DNA of 64,000 nucleotides, taken from assembly GCF_009796765.1 (NCBI RefSeq), contig NZ_CP047023.1, positions 3,021,501 through 3,085,500 of the forward strand. The letters are read 5' to 3'. Of this stretch, positions 35,574-46,900 are shown piece by piece. The notes beneath the pieces are model-generated. The model searched no databases. It was not told the origin of the DNA and worked only from the letters and a program-made list of their open reading frames with translations. Both the position numbers and the translations under genes were made by a program. The DNA is from Paraglaciecola sp. L3A3 (GTDB lineage Bacteria; Pseudomonadota; Gammaproteobacteria; Enterobacterales; Alteromonadaceae). Positions within the stretch are counted from its first letter, which is position 1; each line of letters begins with the position of its first letter.

Positions 35574-37310
35574 TTAGTTAGCTTCATATACGGCAAAGTT
35601 ATCTAATAACACTGAATCGCCTGGGTTTAATCCATTAAAATATATTTCTAATAGGATAGCTTTTTGCTGGTCCCAACCTGTTGCCGGAACAGTAAATATA
35701 CTGGTGTCAGTTGAATCATCAGAATCCCAGTTGGTATTAACGAACTCTACGTATTGCCATTCAGTTGAACTACCATCTAAGTCGCCGACCCATTCAGGAC
35801 CTTCGTTTCTAAGTGAATAATCATTATCTCTACGGTTAATCAAAGAGTGGCGTATGCTGAAGTCTTGATTATCAGGATTAGTCACAACCTTAACCCAAAT
35901 TGAAGCTTTGAATTGTTTACCTACACTGCTGCCATTTGAAGGGTTGTATAAACGTCCAGCTTGGCCCCAAGCACTCCATTGTTTATGGGTAATACCAACG
36001 GCATAAGTGCTGACAGAAGCATCATCTTTCAATGTCACTTTAAAAGCGTTACCTGATAAACCAGCACCTTCTTCTAACGCTAATGTTATACCGTTAGTCG
36101 TTGTCCACTTGGTGTTGGTACTGTCTTCTTTAAGCTTGTCAAAGTTACCATCCAAGTCATAAGCTGACTTACACATATGATTGGTAACAAAGCCTGCTTC
36201 GATACTATCTGATATGGGTGAATCTGCACCTAACAACTCTGCATTAATATTTATACTTCCCAGATTATCATTGTTAGGCGTAGTTAAAAGTGCAGAGGTT
36301 TTTTCAGTATCGATATAGGAAATAGCAGTGCTATCAACTATTTCACCTGCCAAAGTCCAGTCATACACAAAATCACCTGAAAGGGTTTGACCTTGTTCTG
36401 CTATAGGCATAGCAGTTAATGGTAAAAATGAACAAGCAGGGAATTGTAGCGCATCAGGTTGTTCACCTTTTGCTGTTGTTAATTCTATAGATGTCATTCC
36501 TTTGGGTGGATTAACCACATCAACATCAAGGGTATAAGAGATATCACTGTTTTCATTAGATGTAATAACAAGTGTTGTACTACCAATGACTTTTCCTGTT
36601 ACCAGCCCTTGTGCATCTACAGTCGCGATATCTGTATCAGCTATCTGCCAGCTAAAATCTTGATAAGCTTTACTAAACTTAGCTTCAGGTAAAGCCCAGG
36701 CAACAGCTTGAGCTGAGTTATCAAGAGGAACAGATAATTTAGATCCTGATATGCCTTCAATCTCATCTGGGATACCATTAAATGTCAATTCAACATAACG
36801 TATCGTTTCCGTGACCTCAGAATCTGCGGGATAATCATATCCATTATCAAGATTAAAGGTAATCTTATAAGTGTGCGAGCTTACATCTCCATTAGCATGT
36901 AAATGATCATCTAACATGTCTGTGTCAACAAGTAGTGTAGAACCATTTACTCTGAACAATGATTGTGAAGATGCATCCAAAATTTGTTGGTCAGTCAGAT
37001 TTTTTTCATCCCAAATACCCGTCACTCTTAATGCATTCCAACTATCTTCATCTACTTGAAAAGTACGTACTTGAGCCGAGCCGCTATTTTCACTGAGTGA
37101 GATGCCATCAGAAGTAGCTCCTTCAAACAAGTCTATTTGTAAAATACCTTGCGACTCATCAAATGCTTTTACTAATTTTTCATTTGCAAACTGGGCAGGC
37201 TCTTTACTTTTAAAAGGTGATTCAAACCCTTCATTATCGCCACCACATGCAGTTAATAAGGACAAACCTAAGGTGCAAGCGAATGTTCTTGAAAATACGT
37301 TAATTTTCAT
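35574..37310 (-). CDS. Surface glycan-binding-type lipoprotein (BIG2 and CBM-like domains)
   Basis: A 578-aa lipoprotein starting at ATG 37310, where GGAG is correctly spaced; a TTG four codons upstream is less likely. The signal ends LLTACGG. A bacterial Ig-like (BIG_2) domain lies at about 195-275 (ATVDAQGLVTGKVIGSTTLV), and the C-terminal 180 residues form a carbohydrate-binding-like beta-sandwich ending PGDSVLLDNFAVYEAN. The gene starts just 46 bases after the stop of the TonB-dependent receptor, so the two are one operon. It plausibly serves the surface glycan-capture function that SusD/SGBP proteins serve in Bacteroidota; this is inference from position and domains. Confidence 0.75.
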   Translation of the reverse strand: MKINVFSRTFACTLGLSLLTACGGDNEGFESPFKSKEPAQFANEKLVKAFDESQGILQIDLFEGATSDGISLSENSGSAQVRTFQVDEDSWNALRVTGIWDEKNLTDQQILDASSQSLFRVNGSTLLVDTDMLDDHLHANGDVSSHTYKITFNLDNGYDYPADSEVTETIRYVELTFNGIPDEIEGISGSKLSVPLDNSAQAVAWALPEAKFSKAYQDFSWQIADTDIATVDAQGLVTGKVIGSTTLVITSNENSDISYTLDVDVVNPPKGMTSIELTTAKGEQPDALQFPACSFLPLTAMPIAEQGQTLSGDFVYDWTLAGEIVDSTAISYIDTEKTSALLTTPNNDNLGSININAELLGADSPISDSIEAGFVTNHMCKSAYDLDGNFDKLKEDSTNTKWTTTNGITLALEEGAGLSGNAFKVTLKDDASVSTYAVGITHKQWSAWGQAGRLYNPSNGSSVGKQFKASIWVKVVTNPDNQDFSIRHSLINRRDNDYSLRNEGPEWVGDLDGSSTEWQYVEFVNTNWDSDDSTDTSIFTVPATGWDQQKAILLEIYFNGLNPGDSVLLDNFAVYEAN

Positions 37311-37356
37311 TTTTTTCTCCAAATCAATTCTTTAAATACGGATTTTATTAACATGA

Positions 37357-40300
37357 TTAAAATTTCATCCGTAAGCCGATACGATACAGACGACCGGTTT
37401 TATATTCTGATACGGTTCTACTGTTGGTGACACCACCATCCATAGCATTACCTTCATCCCAGTTAATCACTTGACCATTAGCATCAAAACCAAGGGTATT
37501 ATCAGTGCTGGTAAAGAAGGTTCTGCTAGTATCATCCGTTAAGTTGGTAGCCTGAAAAGTAAGGCTCAAATACTTATTCACTGTATAACTCGAGCTAAAA
37601 TCAAGTCGGTTAGTCGCATCTTTCCAGATAGCACCATTCACACCACCTCGGCTGACCATTTGAGTCGAATTATAACGATGAGCCAAACGCAACATTATCC
37701 CATTATCTTCCCAGTAAAGGGTGGTATTACTAGAATGTTCAGGTGTATGTGGTTGGGGTAGTGACTGTAATAATTTGTTAGTGGTGGATACCAATTCAGC
37801 CTCTGATTCAGATTCTGAATAGGTATAGTTAAAGTTAACACCTAAGCCTGACCAGATACCCGGTAAAAAGTCATAGTTTTGGTTGTATGATATTTCAATC
37901 CCCCGTGAATAAGCACCTTTACCATTGCGTTCCTCATAAATGATTAACTCGTGACACACTGGCAGTAAATCTGAAGTCACTGAATTATCGTTAATATAAC
38001 GTTTAGCCATACATTCAGAGTTCATTGGAGTTGAGTCAGGATCTGGCGCTAGTAGTGTTTCTTTTTTACTAATTGTTTCAATGTCATAATCCGTTTTTAT
38101 ATCTTTCCAATAATACGGTGTGGCGACTCTTTCTTGGAAGTTATTCATGTCTTTGTTAAACAAAGCAATTGAAGCCAAACCTGATTTATTGAAATACCAT
38201 TCAAGAGATAAATCTAGATTTTTAGATTCTAATGGTTTTAGTTGTGTACTCCCCAAAGAACCGCCGCCCTCAGGAGTCCAAGGACCTTCACTTATTCTTA
38301 AACCAGGATTCAATCCATCAAAAGTAGGACGAGCTAGGGTTTTAGAGGCAGCAAAACGACCAATAAACTCTTCACTAATAGCATAATTTAGATTAAGTGC
38401 TGGCAGCAATAGAGTGGTATTGGAAGTATCTGTCACTGGAGCAAAACGCTTAGATGCAGTTGCTACATCAACCCCCGCAGCATTAAAACCATTAGTTGTA
38501 CGATCTATCCAACCACGCATATTATAATGAGCACGTGCTCGGCCAGTGTTTAACGCATAACTATTAACACCATCCAAAGAGGTAATAATAGATGGTGTTG
38601 CAAGACTTTTGATCATCTGAGGATTACTAGGGTCAGCGTAATTGTACAACATCAAAATACGGTCATTCCCTTCATACTCAGCCATTTTCTCGGCCCAAGC
38701 ATCTACACTTCCATCAAATACATCTGGCGACCAACCTTGTAGATATCTTTGGTCACCCACCACAGTAAATAGTGGCAAGGTATCAGCTTTATCACTTTGA
38801 AAGGTATGGGTTAACTGATAATCAAAACATTTAGCAATATCTTTATGTTGCTCTGAACGCGGGTTGTAATAATTACCCGGTAAATATGCGCGATTATTCT
38901 CAAATTCTGTAAAATCAGGCGCATCACAAGCAGGTAAGCTCATATTGGCTACTTCACGATTATAAATAAGGTCGTGAGGATCTAACATACCGCCACTAGA
39001 TGAATAACTAACACTTGAAAAGCCTGAGCCAGTATTCTCATCTTTGATCAATCTCAGACCCAAGTTACCGGTTAAACGGCCACCTAAATATTCAAAATTA
39101 ATTTTACCGTATAAGGCTTGGGTTTCTGTTTCTATATTACGTGTACCTAATGGCACATTAATCAATTCTAATACGCCTGGATCTTTACCATACACTTGAG
39201 CAAGTGCTTTATCTGCGTCTAAAACATACCAACCATTGCGGTAAGCTTCGTCAGAGTTAGGTAAAATAGAATCCATGAAGTTATTAACAGGGAAACTGTC
39301 ATTTGACACCATATCTGCCATTTTCACCGTTTCTAATCCGGCAGCATTTACATCAACATAATTACTATCTTCACCAGCAGCCCTAAGTGCCCCACCGGTA
39401 ATAATTTCTTGAGTATCAGTCACCACATCTTTAACGCGACTAGCGTATTTGCCACCAAATTCAACTTTAGTAATGCCTGCAAAATCAACTGCCCAGTCAA
39501 AATTAACAAATACTGACTTGTTAGTATCTGTGTTCTCGTTCTTGGTAAATTTTAGTGAGCCTAAGTGACTACCATATAAGTCAAACGGGTTAAATTTACT
39601 AGTCAGATAGGTAGTACCTAACGTAATTGGATCATATTGAGTATTTTGTGTACCAGTAAATATTTGGCAGGCACCTTGAGTACAGTCATAACCCACTTGT
39701 TCCAATTCATCCATTGGAGTTTGGTCAAGTATATTTTCTTTAGCGGTTTTCCAAGTTGCTGTACCCACTTGAAGACGACGAGGTGTGTTATCTTCTGTTT
39801 TAGAATAACCCGCAATCACTTCCATAGTTAAGTCGTCGGTAAAATCATGTTCAACAGTTAATGTGGCAATATTGTTTTCAACTGTCTGGTCACCATAAGT
39901 GCGAGATAATTTACCTGCTTCTTTTCGGCCTGTTTCTTTAACAAAAGTATGGTTATCTACATCTAAAGTATACCATTCAGGATTTGGATCGAACAAATTT
40001 AGCGGCTTATGAGGGCTTACACTAATCGACAAATTATGTTGATCTCTAAAATCTTCACGAGTCGAATGATTAAGGTCTAATTGTATATCTGTGTTTTCAC
40101 CTGGACGATACTGTAAACCGCCAGAGATAGTCAGACGTTTTGAATCTTTCATAGTGAGACGATAAGAAGCAGCGTTTCTACTTAATGTCCAGAATTCATC
40201 ACCCAGCACTCTATCGGTTGTTGCATTATAATTGGGTAGTTCTTCAGGCTGCATACCTTCTGGCAAAATCCGAAGAATTTTACCGTCGAGATCACTGGCG

Positions 40301-41037
40301 GTTCCATCTAAAAGAGGTCTAGTTTGGCTATCCCAAGAAGTTACCGATGAATCACTTCTAGAGTTTAGAGTTTCATCTGAAACGGTTAAAACTAAGCCAA
40401 GTTGTTCATCAAAAAATTTATCAGCAAAGCTGAATGATAATTTGCGATTATCTCGTTCAGAATAATCATTATAACGGCCTTGGATTTCAAACTGTCGACG
40501 AGGTTTACCAATACTTAAAGGTTTAACAGTCTTAAGTATTACATTTGCACCGAGAGAGCCTTCATCTAAATCTGCTGCATAGGTTTTATACACAGAAATT
40601 GAAGATAATATATCAGAAGAGAAAGTACTTAAATCGACACTTTGATCAGCCCCAGGGGAATCAGGATCTCCGCTTAAGCCACTAGTTAGTGCCACACCGT
40701 TCATCGATATTTGGTTTAAACTAGCACCGGCACCACGTACAGAGATTCGAGTACCTTCCCCACCATCTTCCTGAACAGTTACACCGGTTACTCGAGACAA
40801 AGCATCCGCGATATTTTGGTCCGTTGATTTACCAATATCTTCTGCGTGAATAGAGTCAGAGACACCGTCAGTGAATCGTTTATCGTTCAGCGCTTTTCTT
40901 AAACTACTTTTAAAGCCTGTAACTTCAATAACTTCTATTCCATCTTTAGACGAGTCTTGTTCTTCAGCAGCGAATCCGAGTGTAGAAAATAATACACCAC
41001 CAATGGCCAAAGATAATTTTGTTCTTCTGTATGTCAT
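37357..41037 (-). CDS. TonB-dependent receptor for oligosaccharide uptake
   Basis: A 1226-aa outer-membrane receptor. After a signal peptide (LSLAIGGVLFSTLGFAAE) comes a TonB-box-like segment GIEVIEVTGF, a plug domain (about 45-170: IADALSRVTGVTVQEDGGEG, then RISVRGAGASLNQISMNG) and a 22-strand barrel ending RIGLRMKF, whose last residue is Phe as required for barrel assembly. It belongs to the long TonB receptor type (TIGR01782-like) used by Alteromonadales for polysaccharide uptake without a SusD partner. GGGGG precedes the ATG, and a TTGTATGAT motif lies at 41098-41110, about 60 bp upstream. Confidence 0.92.
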   Translation of the reverse strand: MTYRRTKLSLAIGGVLFSTLGFAAEEQDSSKDGIEVIEVTGFKSSLRKALNDKRFTDGVSDSIHAEDIGKSTDQNIADALSRVTGVTVQEDGGEGTRISVRGAGASLNQISMNGVALTSGLSGDPDSPGADQSVDLSTFSSDILSSISVYKTYAADLDEGSLGANVILKTVKPLSIGKPRRQFEIQGRYNDYSERDNRKLSFSFADKFFDEQLGLVLTVSDETLNSRSDSSVTSWDSQTRPLLDGTASDLDGKILRILPEGMQPEELPNYNATTDRVLGDEFWTLSRNAASYRLTMKDSKRLTISGGLQYRPGENTDIQLDLNHSTREDFRDQHNLSISVSPHKPLNLFDPNPEWYTLDVDNHTFVKETGRKEAGKLSRTYGDQTVENNIATLTVEHDFTDDLTMEVIAGYSKTEDNTPRRLQVGTATWKTAKENILDQTPMDELEQVGYDCTQGACQIFTGTQNTQYDPITLGTTYLTSKFNPFDLYGSHLGSLKFTKNENTDTNKSVFVNFDWAVDFAGITKVEFGGKYASRVKDVVTDTQEIITGGALRAAGEDSNYVDVNAAGLETVKMADMVSNDSFPVNNFMDSILPNSDEAYRNGWYVLDADKALAQVYGKDPGVLELINVPLGTRNIETETQALYGKINFEYLGGRLTGNLGLRLIKDENTGSGFSSVSYSSSGGMLDPHDLIYNREVANMSLPACDAPDFTEFENNRAYLPGNYYNPRSEQHKDIAKCFDYQLTHTFQSDKADTLPLFTVVGDQRYLQGWSPDVFDGSVDAWAEKMAEYEGNDRILMLYNYADPSNPQMIKSLATPSIITSLDGVNSYALNTGRARAHYNMRGWIDRTTNGFNAAGVDVATASKRFAPVTDTSNTTLLLPALNLNYAISEEFIGRFAASKTLARPTFDGLNPGLRISEGPWTPEGGGSLGSTQLKPLESKNLDLSLEWYFNKSGLASIALFNKDMNNFQERVATPYYWKDIKTDYDIETISKKETLLAPDPDSTPMNSECMAKRYINDNSVTSDLLPVCHELIIYEERNGKGAYSRGIEISYNQNYDFLPGIWSGLGVNFNYTYSESESEAELVSTTNKLLQSLPQPHTPEHSSNTTLYWEDNGIMLRLAHRYNSTQMVSRGGVNGAIWKDATNRLDFSSSYTVNKYLSLTFQATNLTDDTSRTFFTSTDNTLGFDANGQVINWDEGNAMDGGVTNSRTVSEYKTGRLYRIGLRMKF

Positions 41038-41470
41038 ACGACAACCCCCATTATAATTATAGTTTACTTACTTCGATTAAACCGTCATGTGTTATACGTT
41101 ATCATACAACATTGTGTTTAGTGATGGCCTGAAGTAAGAACCCAAGTAAATAATAACCAAAAAATCAAAAAATAGCACCCTAGAACTCAACTTTTTTAAC
41201 TTTTTAATTACCATTTAGCAACAAATAAGCTAATTAAAAAAACTAAAACACCTAAAAAACGGCATAAGATTAATCTAACCAACTGATAAATAAACAATTT
41301 ACATAATAAACTTAACAAATTCACAACTTATAAGATAACAAATAAAAATGATGTCATATAAGATAAAGGTGAAATGAAACACTTGTCATACACTTTTTAT
41401 TTCCGCATCTTTGCTAATAAAAGGCGTCCTTAACACAATAACCATTAGCCACTGTTCAGATTAATCCGAG
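41038..41470. other. Promoter region of the TonB receptor operon
   Basis: 433 bases, very AT-rich. It carries a TTGTATGATAAC element on the minus strand (41098-41110) and a TTGTCATACA element at 41383-41392, both resembling the locus-wide putative operator. No gene or clear terminator is visible. Confidence 0.55.
41098..41110 (-). promoter_or_regulatory. Putative GntR operator upstream of TonB receptor
   Basis: GTTATCATACAAC (GTTGTATGATAAC on the minus strand) shares the 9-mer ATCATACAA with 51049-51061 and 61067-61079, each 40-75 bp ahead of a gene of the polysaccharide locus. Assignment to the locus GntR regulator is inference. Confidence 0.45.
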
Positions 41471-42442
41471 TTATTTACTGGCTACATTTTTGTTCAACCA
41501 CTGCCAAGCTTGAATACGATATTCGCTAGGAACCAAAGGCCACTTATCAGTATGCCCGCCTTTAGTGATCCCATTGGGAAATGTTCCAAATATTTTTCGG
41601 GTATTCACATCTAGGTAAGTAAAATTTTCGGTTTTAGCCATATACTGCTGAATAAACGTCTTAGTGCTCTGGCTATGAGAGGGAACACTGGTAATTAAAT
41701 ATGGCCTACCATTTACCCGTTTTAAACGCTCTGCCGCAGCTTTTTGATATGTTGCAAAAGGTGATCCCCAAGAAGTCCCCTTCCACTCTTGTTCCCCGTC
41801 AAAGTGATCATGGACAATAAAACCAGACCATAATTGAGCAATTTCATCGTCATGTAGACCTAAATAATTAACAGCAATGGCTCCTCGTGAAAAACCACAT
41901 AAAAAGACTGCGCTAGGCTCACCACCAAAAGATTGCAGAACACGGGGAACATTGGCTTTAGCATAGTTAACCGTTGCCTCTTTATCGCCCCACCAAGTGA
42001 GTTGGTTCTCTGATTTATTGGCGCTGATATATGGCAGGCTAACCCAAATGTATTTACCGGCAGTTAAGCCGTAGCCAAAAGCCGCATCTTTCACTTCACC
42101 TGTAGAACCAGATTTGGCATATTTATTACCTGTGTATTCAAACATAACCGGCCAGGTTTGCCCTTGTTTCACTTTCTCTGCAGACCAATCATCAGGTAAA
42201 TACAAAGTGTGATAAACCTGAGTTCCTTGATATTCAGGGGCAGTAACCGAAACTTTTATGCCTGCCCTCGGCAAACCTTCAGTCAATGTAGGAAGACTCA
42301 ATTGAAGTTGTTTATTCAGGGATATCTTGACCGGAGAATAAGGTCTCATTTCAGCTATATTTTGATTAGGCAACCATAAAGTGCATGCTGATAACAATCC
42401 AAGAAGAATCGAAAAAGGAATAATTATTTTAATAAACTTCAT
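41471..42442 (-). CDS. Alpha/beta-hydrolase lipoprotein, probable carbohydrate esterase
   Basis: A 323-aa lipoprotein (signal ending LLSACTL). It shows the alpha/beta-hydrolase nucleophile elbow GFSRGA near residue 190 (G-x-S-x-G), a later acidic/His pair region (HDHFDGEQ) and GGHTDKWPL near the C-terminus, where the catalytic His would lie. YVSLPYIS-type and WPVMFEYTGNKY segments fit feruloyl/acetyl esterase-like enzymes. It is downstream of a GH105 gene on the same strand (165-bp gap) and may remove ester decorations from the glycan. Substrate is not deducible. Confidence 0.68.
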   Translation of the reverse strand: MKFIKIIIPFSILLGLLSACTLWLPNQNIAEMRPYSPVKISLNKQLQLSLPTLTEGLPRAGIKVSVTAPEYQGTQVYHTLYLPDDWSAEKVKQGQTWPVMFEYTGNKYAKSGSTGEVKDAAFGYGLTAGKYIWVSLPYISANKSENQLTWWGDKEATVNYAKANVPRVLQSFGGEPSAVFLCGFSRGAIAVNYLGLHDDEIAQLWSGFIVHDHFDGEQEWKGTSWGSPFATYQKAAAERLKRVNGRPYLITSVPSHSQSTKTFIQQYMAKTENFTYLDVNTRKIFGTFPNGITKGGHTDKWPLVPSEYRIQAWQWLNKNVASK

Positions 42443-42607
42443 ATACTTACCTTATTAAATATGTACTCAATAATACTTATAACCCTAGCATAGTGACCTA
42501 GATAGACTACAACATGAGCGGTTGATGGACCATTCGACCAAACTCCATTTGGTCGAACTCATGCCCTAAATGTCATATACCAATCAATATACTTAAAACC
42601 AAACAGG

Positions 42608-43852
42608 TTATTTATTAGCGAGTTTATACATTTCGCTACCGGTTAGCAGAAACGCGCCAATAGCAAATATTTGAGTATCATCTTCGGTAACACTTTCAGG
42701 TTTATAACCAATCTGTTGTACCCAACCTAATTTGCCACTGTCTTGAATTGAATCGACCAGAGCGAGCCAAGCTTTATCGACTACAGGCTGAAATTTTTCT
42801 TTGTCTAATAAGCCATTATTAATACCAAAAGCGTATCCGTAGGCCATTAATGCAGTACCACTAGTTTCGCGATACGGTTGGGATTCAGGCGCTAGTACTG
42901 AAGGTCTCCATAGACCATCACTTTGCTGGGCACCTGCTAATCTAGTCATCAACTTGACAAAAATATCTTCGTATTTAGCACGTTTAGCGTGGTCCTCAGG
43001 TAAGTGTTCTAATATTCTAGCTAAACCAGCGGCTACCCAGCCTACACCTCGAGCCCAAATAACTTTCTGGCCATTTTCTTCACGTCTATCGAAAAAACGG
43101 CTGTCTCTATAAAACAATTGGTCGTCTTCATCCCAAAGTAGATTGACCGTTTGCCAAAACTCTTTATCAGCAAATTCTAAATATTTATCATCACCGGTTA
43201 TCTTTGCTAAATGGATCCAAACAGGTGGCCCCATAAAGATGGCATCAGCCCAACTCCATCTATTTTTAGCCGGTACCAGCGTACTGGCTAACCCGGCATA
43301 TGAATCTTTTATTATCTGGCCTGATATTTTTGATACTTGATCAATCACTTCTATTTCTAATCCCACAGTTGAAGGGGATTGCAAAATAGTGTCGAAAATA
43401 ACCTTCAAAGGAACCAGCATCTCAGGCTCCTTGTATTTTTCGTATAAATCGAGGTACAACTGGCCAATAGCGTAATCATCAGCGTTGTAAATTCTTGGCC
43501 CTAATAAGTAATTATAGTGTTTAGCATAATCGTATTGCAGTTTTAAATATTGACTGTCGCCTTTTGAATCAGCCAATTTTGACCAGCGATCCATGCCAAT
43601 ATGAAATGAAGCATAGACCCAACCTAAAGGATCACTATCTCCTTCTCCTAACGCAATATAAGCTTTCTTATCGTCAGTTTCGAATTCCCGTTTCTGCTTG
43701 TTATAATGCAGTAACTGCCAATCAATTACTTTTTTCATTGATGCGTAAATGGATTCTTTATCAATGTTTTCTGAGGTGTTAGTTTCCGCAGAACAACTTG
43801 TACTGCTGACTAATGTTAAAATCAAAACCAATGGCGTTATAAAACGTTTCAT
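42608..43852 (-). CDS. GH105 unsaturated-uronyl hydrolase (copy 1)
   Basis: A 414-aa probable lipoprotein (signal ending STSC). It has the (alpha/alpha)6-barrel signatures of GH105: NADDYAIGQLYLDLY, NRWSWADAIFMGPPVW with the catalytic Asp in WAD, LFYRDSRFFD, and WARGVGWVAAGLARILEHLP. GH105 enzymes hydrate and release the 4,5-unsaturated uronate left by polysaccharide lyases. It is about two thirds identical to the second copy at 61323-62576. It lies between the PL8 lyase and the esterase on the same strand, though a strong hairpin separates it from PL8. Confidence 0.9.
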   Translation of the reverse strand: MKRFITPLVLILTLVSSTSCSAETNTSENIDKESIYASMKKVIDWQLLHYNKQKREFETDDKKAYIALGEGDSDPLGWVYASFHIGMDRWSKLADSKGDSQYLKLQYDYAKHYNYLLGPRIYNADDYAIGQLYLDLYEKYKEPEMLVPLKVIFDTILQSPSTVGLEIEVIDQVSKISGQIIKDSYAGLASTLVPAKNRWSWADAIFMGPPVWIHLAKITGDDKYLEFADKEFWQTVNLLWDEDDQLFYRDSRFFDRREENGQKVIWARGVGWVAAGLARILEHLPEDHAKRAKYEDIFVKLMTRLAGAQQSDGLWRPSVLAPESQPYRETSGTALMAYGYAFGINNGLLDKEKFQPVVDKAWLALVDSIQDSGKLGWVQQIGYKPESVTEDDTQIFAIGAFLLTGSEMYKLANK

Positions 43853-43887
43853 AGCTGTTATTTCTCTATTTGTAAAATTGTTACTTA

Positions 43888-43923
43888 ATCACCACTTAAA
43901 CTAACCTGCTATTAAGTGGTGAT
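43888..43923 (-). terminator. Strong hairpin between the PL8 lyase and GH105 genes
   Basis: ATCACCACTTAA and TTAAGTGGTGAT are perfect 12-bp arms with a 12-base loop. On the minus strand the hairpin follows the PL8 stop (43975) and precedes the GH105 start (43852). There is no long T run, so it may reduce read-through or protect the upstream mRNA rather than terminate fully. Confidence 0.6.
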
Positions 43924-43974
43924 GCTTAATAATAATGAGAGGAAAAGGCCCTTCATTAATGTAGAAAAGTTAGA

Positions 43975-46900
43975 TTACTTTTTTGCTGACAATAATACTT
44001 CTGCCGTTAATCCATCTTTACATGCAAACTCAATAACCGTTTCTGTTGAGTTTGATTCAATGATTGTTGCCGACTTGTAGTTGAGCGTTTCGATGGCTTT
44101 CAATTGTTGAACTATCTGCCATTGGCCACGTAAAGTCAGACGAACTTTAGTTTCACGACTTGGCCAGAAATACCATTCTCGCTCGTATATAGACAACTCA
44201 ACTCTTTGACCATTAGGTAATCTGTCATCCTGTCCGTCATATATATTCAAATCAGGATCGGCTACTGCCAATTTGATGCCTTCAGCAGATTGTTCAATGG
44301 CGAATGATGAAGGCCGACTCACTTTAGTCACTAAGCCCTTAGCAAAAGAATTATCTGCATCAAACACAATATAAGAGGTGGTTTTGGCTGCTTTGGCACT
44401 GACAATATGGGCTTTTTTATCTTGTTGTAACACTTCATAAAGCTTATCTGTAGTATTCATCGACTGCATAAACTGGCTCATTTTGTGTTCGTCAGCATTC
44501 ACCAGCAAGGCATACTCATAACTGGCGTTCTTAGGTTTAACACCATGATTAAATAACACTGTCGAAAACTCACCACTCACTTGTTGTTTATTATGAGAGT
44601 CAGGATTGGTTTGACGCTGTCTACTAATTTCTAAATTAGCATTATTCGCCATTCTAGGGATGTAGTAACCTGTCCCCCGAGAATCAACAAACCAGATCGG
44701 GTCAGTGTCTTGTTTAACATCGGTAAATGGTAAAGGTGTAATTGTGCCATTACTGGTTTTAAGGCCTGCTTGATTGACAATTTTATCTTGTAACACAGTG
44801 GTTTCGACAGAATACTTGTCTACTCCACTTTGAATATCTGAGCCTAAACTGACGATAAGATCATTAAAGAAAAAGTAACTTTTTCTGCCGCTAAATGATT
44901 CTAATCCCCATTTGTCGTGACCACGAAACGGGAAAGCAAAGGTAGCGTTACCTGAATTGGTTTCAACACCACCAACAAAAGCTTGGTCAGAAAACAAATA
45001 TTCGCCGCCCTCACCTCTTACTTGATTGGGAGCAGTTAATAACTGTTGATGGGGCAAATGTACTGATGTTACCCCAGGAAAACGACGCCAGTCATAACCA
45101 TCTTGCCAAGAGCTTTTAGCTTTATCGGTAATAGGTTCATAAGTACTATCAACACTATTTGCATAAGACACATCTACATAACCGTGAGCTAAATAAGCAG
45201 GGTAAGCAAAATAATCAGGTCCCCAGCCTTCATATGGATATGCATATTTGCTGTGGCCGCGTACTGTTGTCATCCATTGATTGCCATCTCGCGTGGTCGC
45301 CACAGACGAATAAGGTAACACTCTGGCTTTATCATATGAATAATCAATAAAGCCGCCATTATCCTGTAGTTTATTTAGCCAGAATTGTTCTTTTTCGCCA
45401 ACTTTAGGCAAGTTTTCAACCACATCTCGATACAAACCAGCCATACGTTTGTCAAAAGGCTCTGCACTGAGCGCAATCATAGCGGGCATAGCATACACAT
45501 TACTGGGTAAAGTATATTTACCTACATTACGCAGACTTTCTACTGCCCGAGGAGCAATATATTTATCAGTGGCTAACGTATGAAAATACGTTTCAGCACA
45601 GTGTTTTATCCGGCGAAATGCTTCTGAGGATACTTTAAATGGCGTATCACTTAACAGATACATAGTGGTCGCCATGCCATTAATACCCCGACCGCCATAT
45701 CCCAATGTATGACCAGCATGGCGGAATACTGTGCCATCAGGTTTTAACATTTCATCCAAACCATAAGCATAAGCCGAAGCGACATTTGAAAAGTGTGACG
45801 AAAAATGCTGTAAATCTCGTACTTTTTCAGGGGAGTTTTTCATCATTAACGCGGAGTAAAGTCTAATTTGAATTAAACCTTGAGCATCATCAGCATCTTC
45901 ACCCAGACGTTTTCCATCTGCAGAGCCATATCGGAAATCTTCGCGATACACTTGATTAAAACCTAAGAAATATTTTAATACCCCTACCGCTTTATCTAAT
46001 CGGCCATTTTGTTCAAATACATCGCGCATTAAATATAATGCAGGGCCCCATTCACGGATAATATAAGCATAGTGATGCAACCAACTTAAAGCAGCACCTT
46101 CATCCATGCCTTGATCGACACCATAATCAAATAGATTAATAAACATTTCAGCAATTTCAGCTTGCTCATCTTTGTTTTTAGACGAGCGATAACGCTTAGC
46201 CAAATCTAACATCATATGGCCATAATCTCTGCGCCAATTCATGTATTCACTTGGTTTAGGAATATCATTCCCCATCTCAGCAAAATACTGATTGTATACC
46301 GTCGCTTTAATTAAAGGTTTGCCATAAATGTTGTCACCCTCTCGGGTAATTTGATATTTTTGGTAACGTTTCTTTAAATCTGCAATACCTTTATTGGCCA
46401 AGGATGTTTGCTGAGATACGGGCAAAATATATTCATCGACCTTCTGATTAAAAGCATTTAACTGCTCAATCTTCTGTTTTGTCAGCGGCTCTAATGGCAA
46501 CGAAGGTTTAAAGGATGAATATTGATGTAAAAATTGTACATATTGGGTAGAGCGACGAGGATGTAATTGAATATGCGGTAATTGTTTATTTGGCATATTC
46601 GTTCTTGAGTCCATAGGTAAAGATAAACCAAGACTGTCGATATAATACGTACCTTCACCCGTTGCTGGAGCTAGTATAGTTAACCGATCCATATCAGGAT
46701 GAGGAACACCACGCATATCCCCAGTATCATAATTAATCATGACTGTACGCCAACCGCTGAAATTCAACTCAAAGTCAAATTCGCTATCAACTTTATCACC
46801 ACGGCCAAATTGAAAGCGTAAACGTTGAAGACTGGCTTTTTCATTATAGATCCACATAAAAAAGCCACGATCAGGTTCAAGAATAGGCGAATCACCTACA

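Noticed and set aside
37102..41056. Several open frames antisense to the TonB receptor and lipoprotein
   Set aside because: All overlap a strongly supported coding sequence and have no start signals or recognisable domains.
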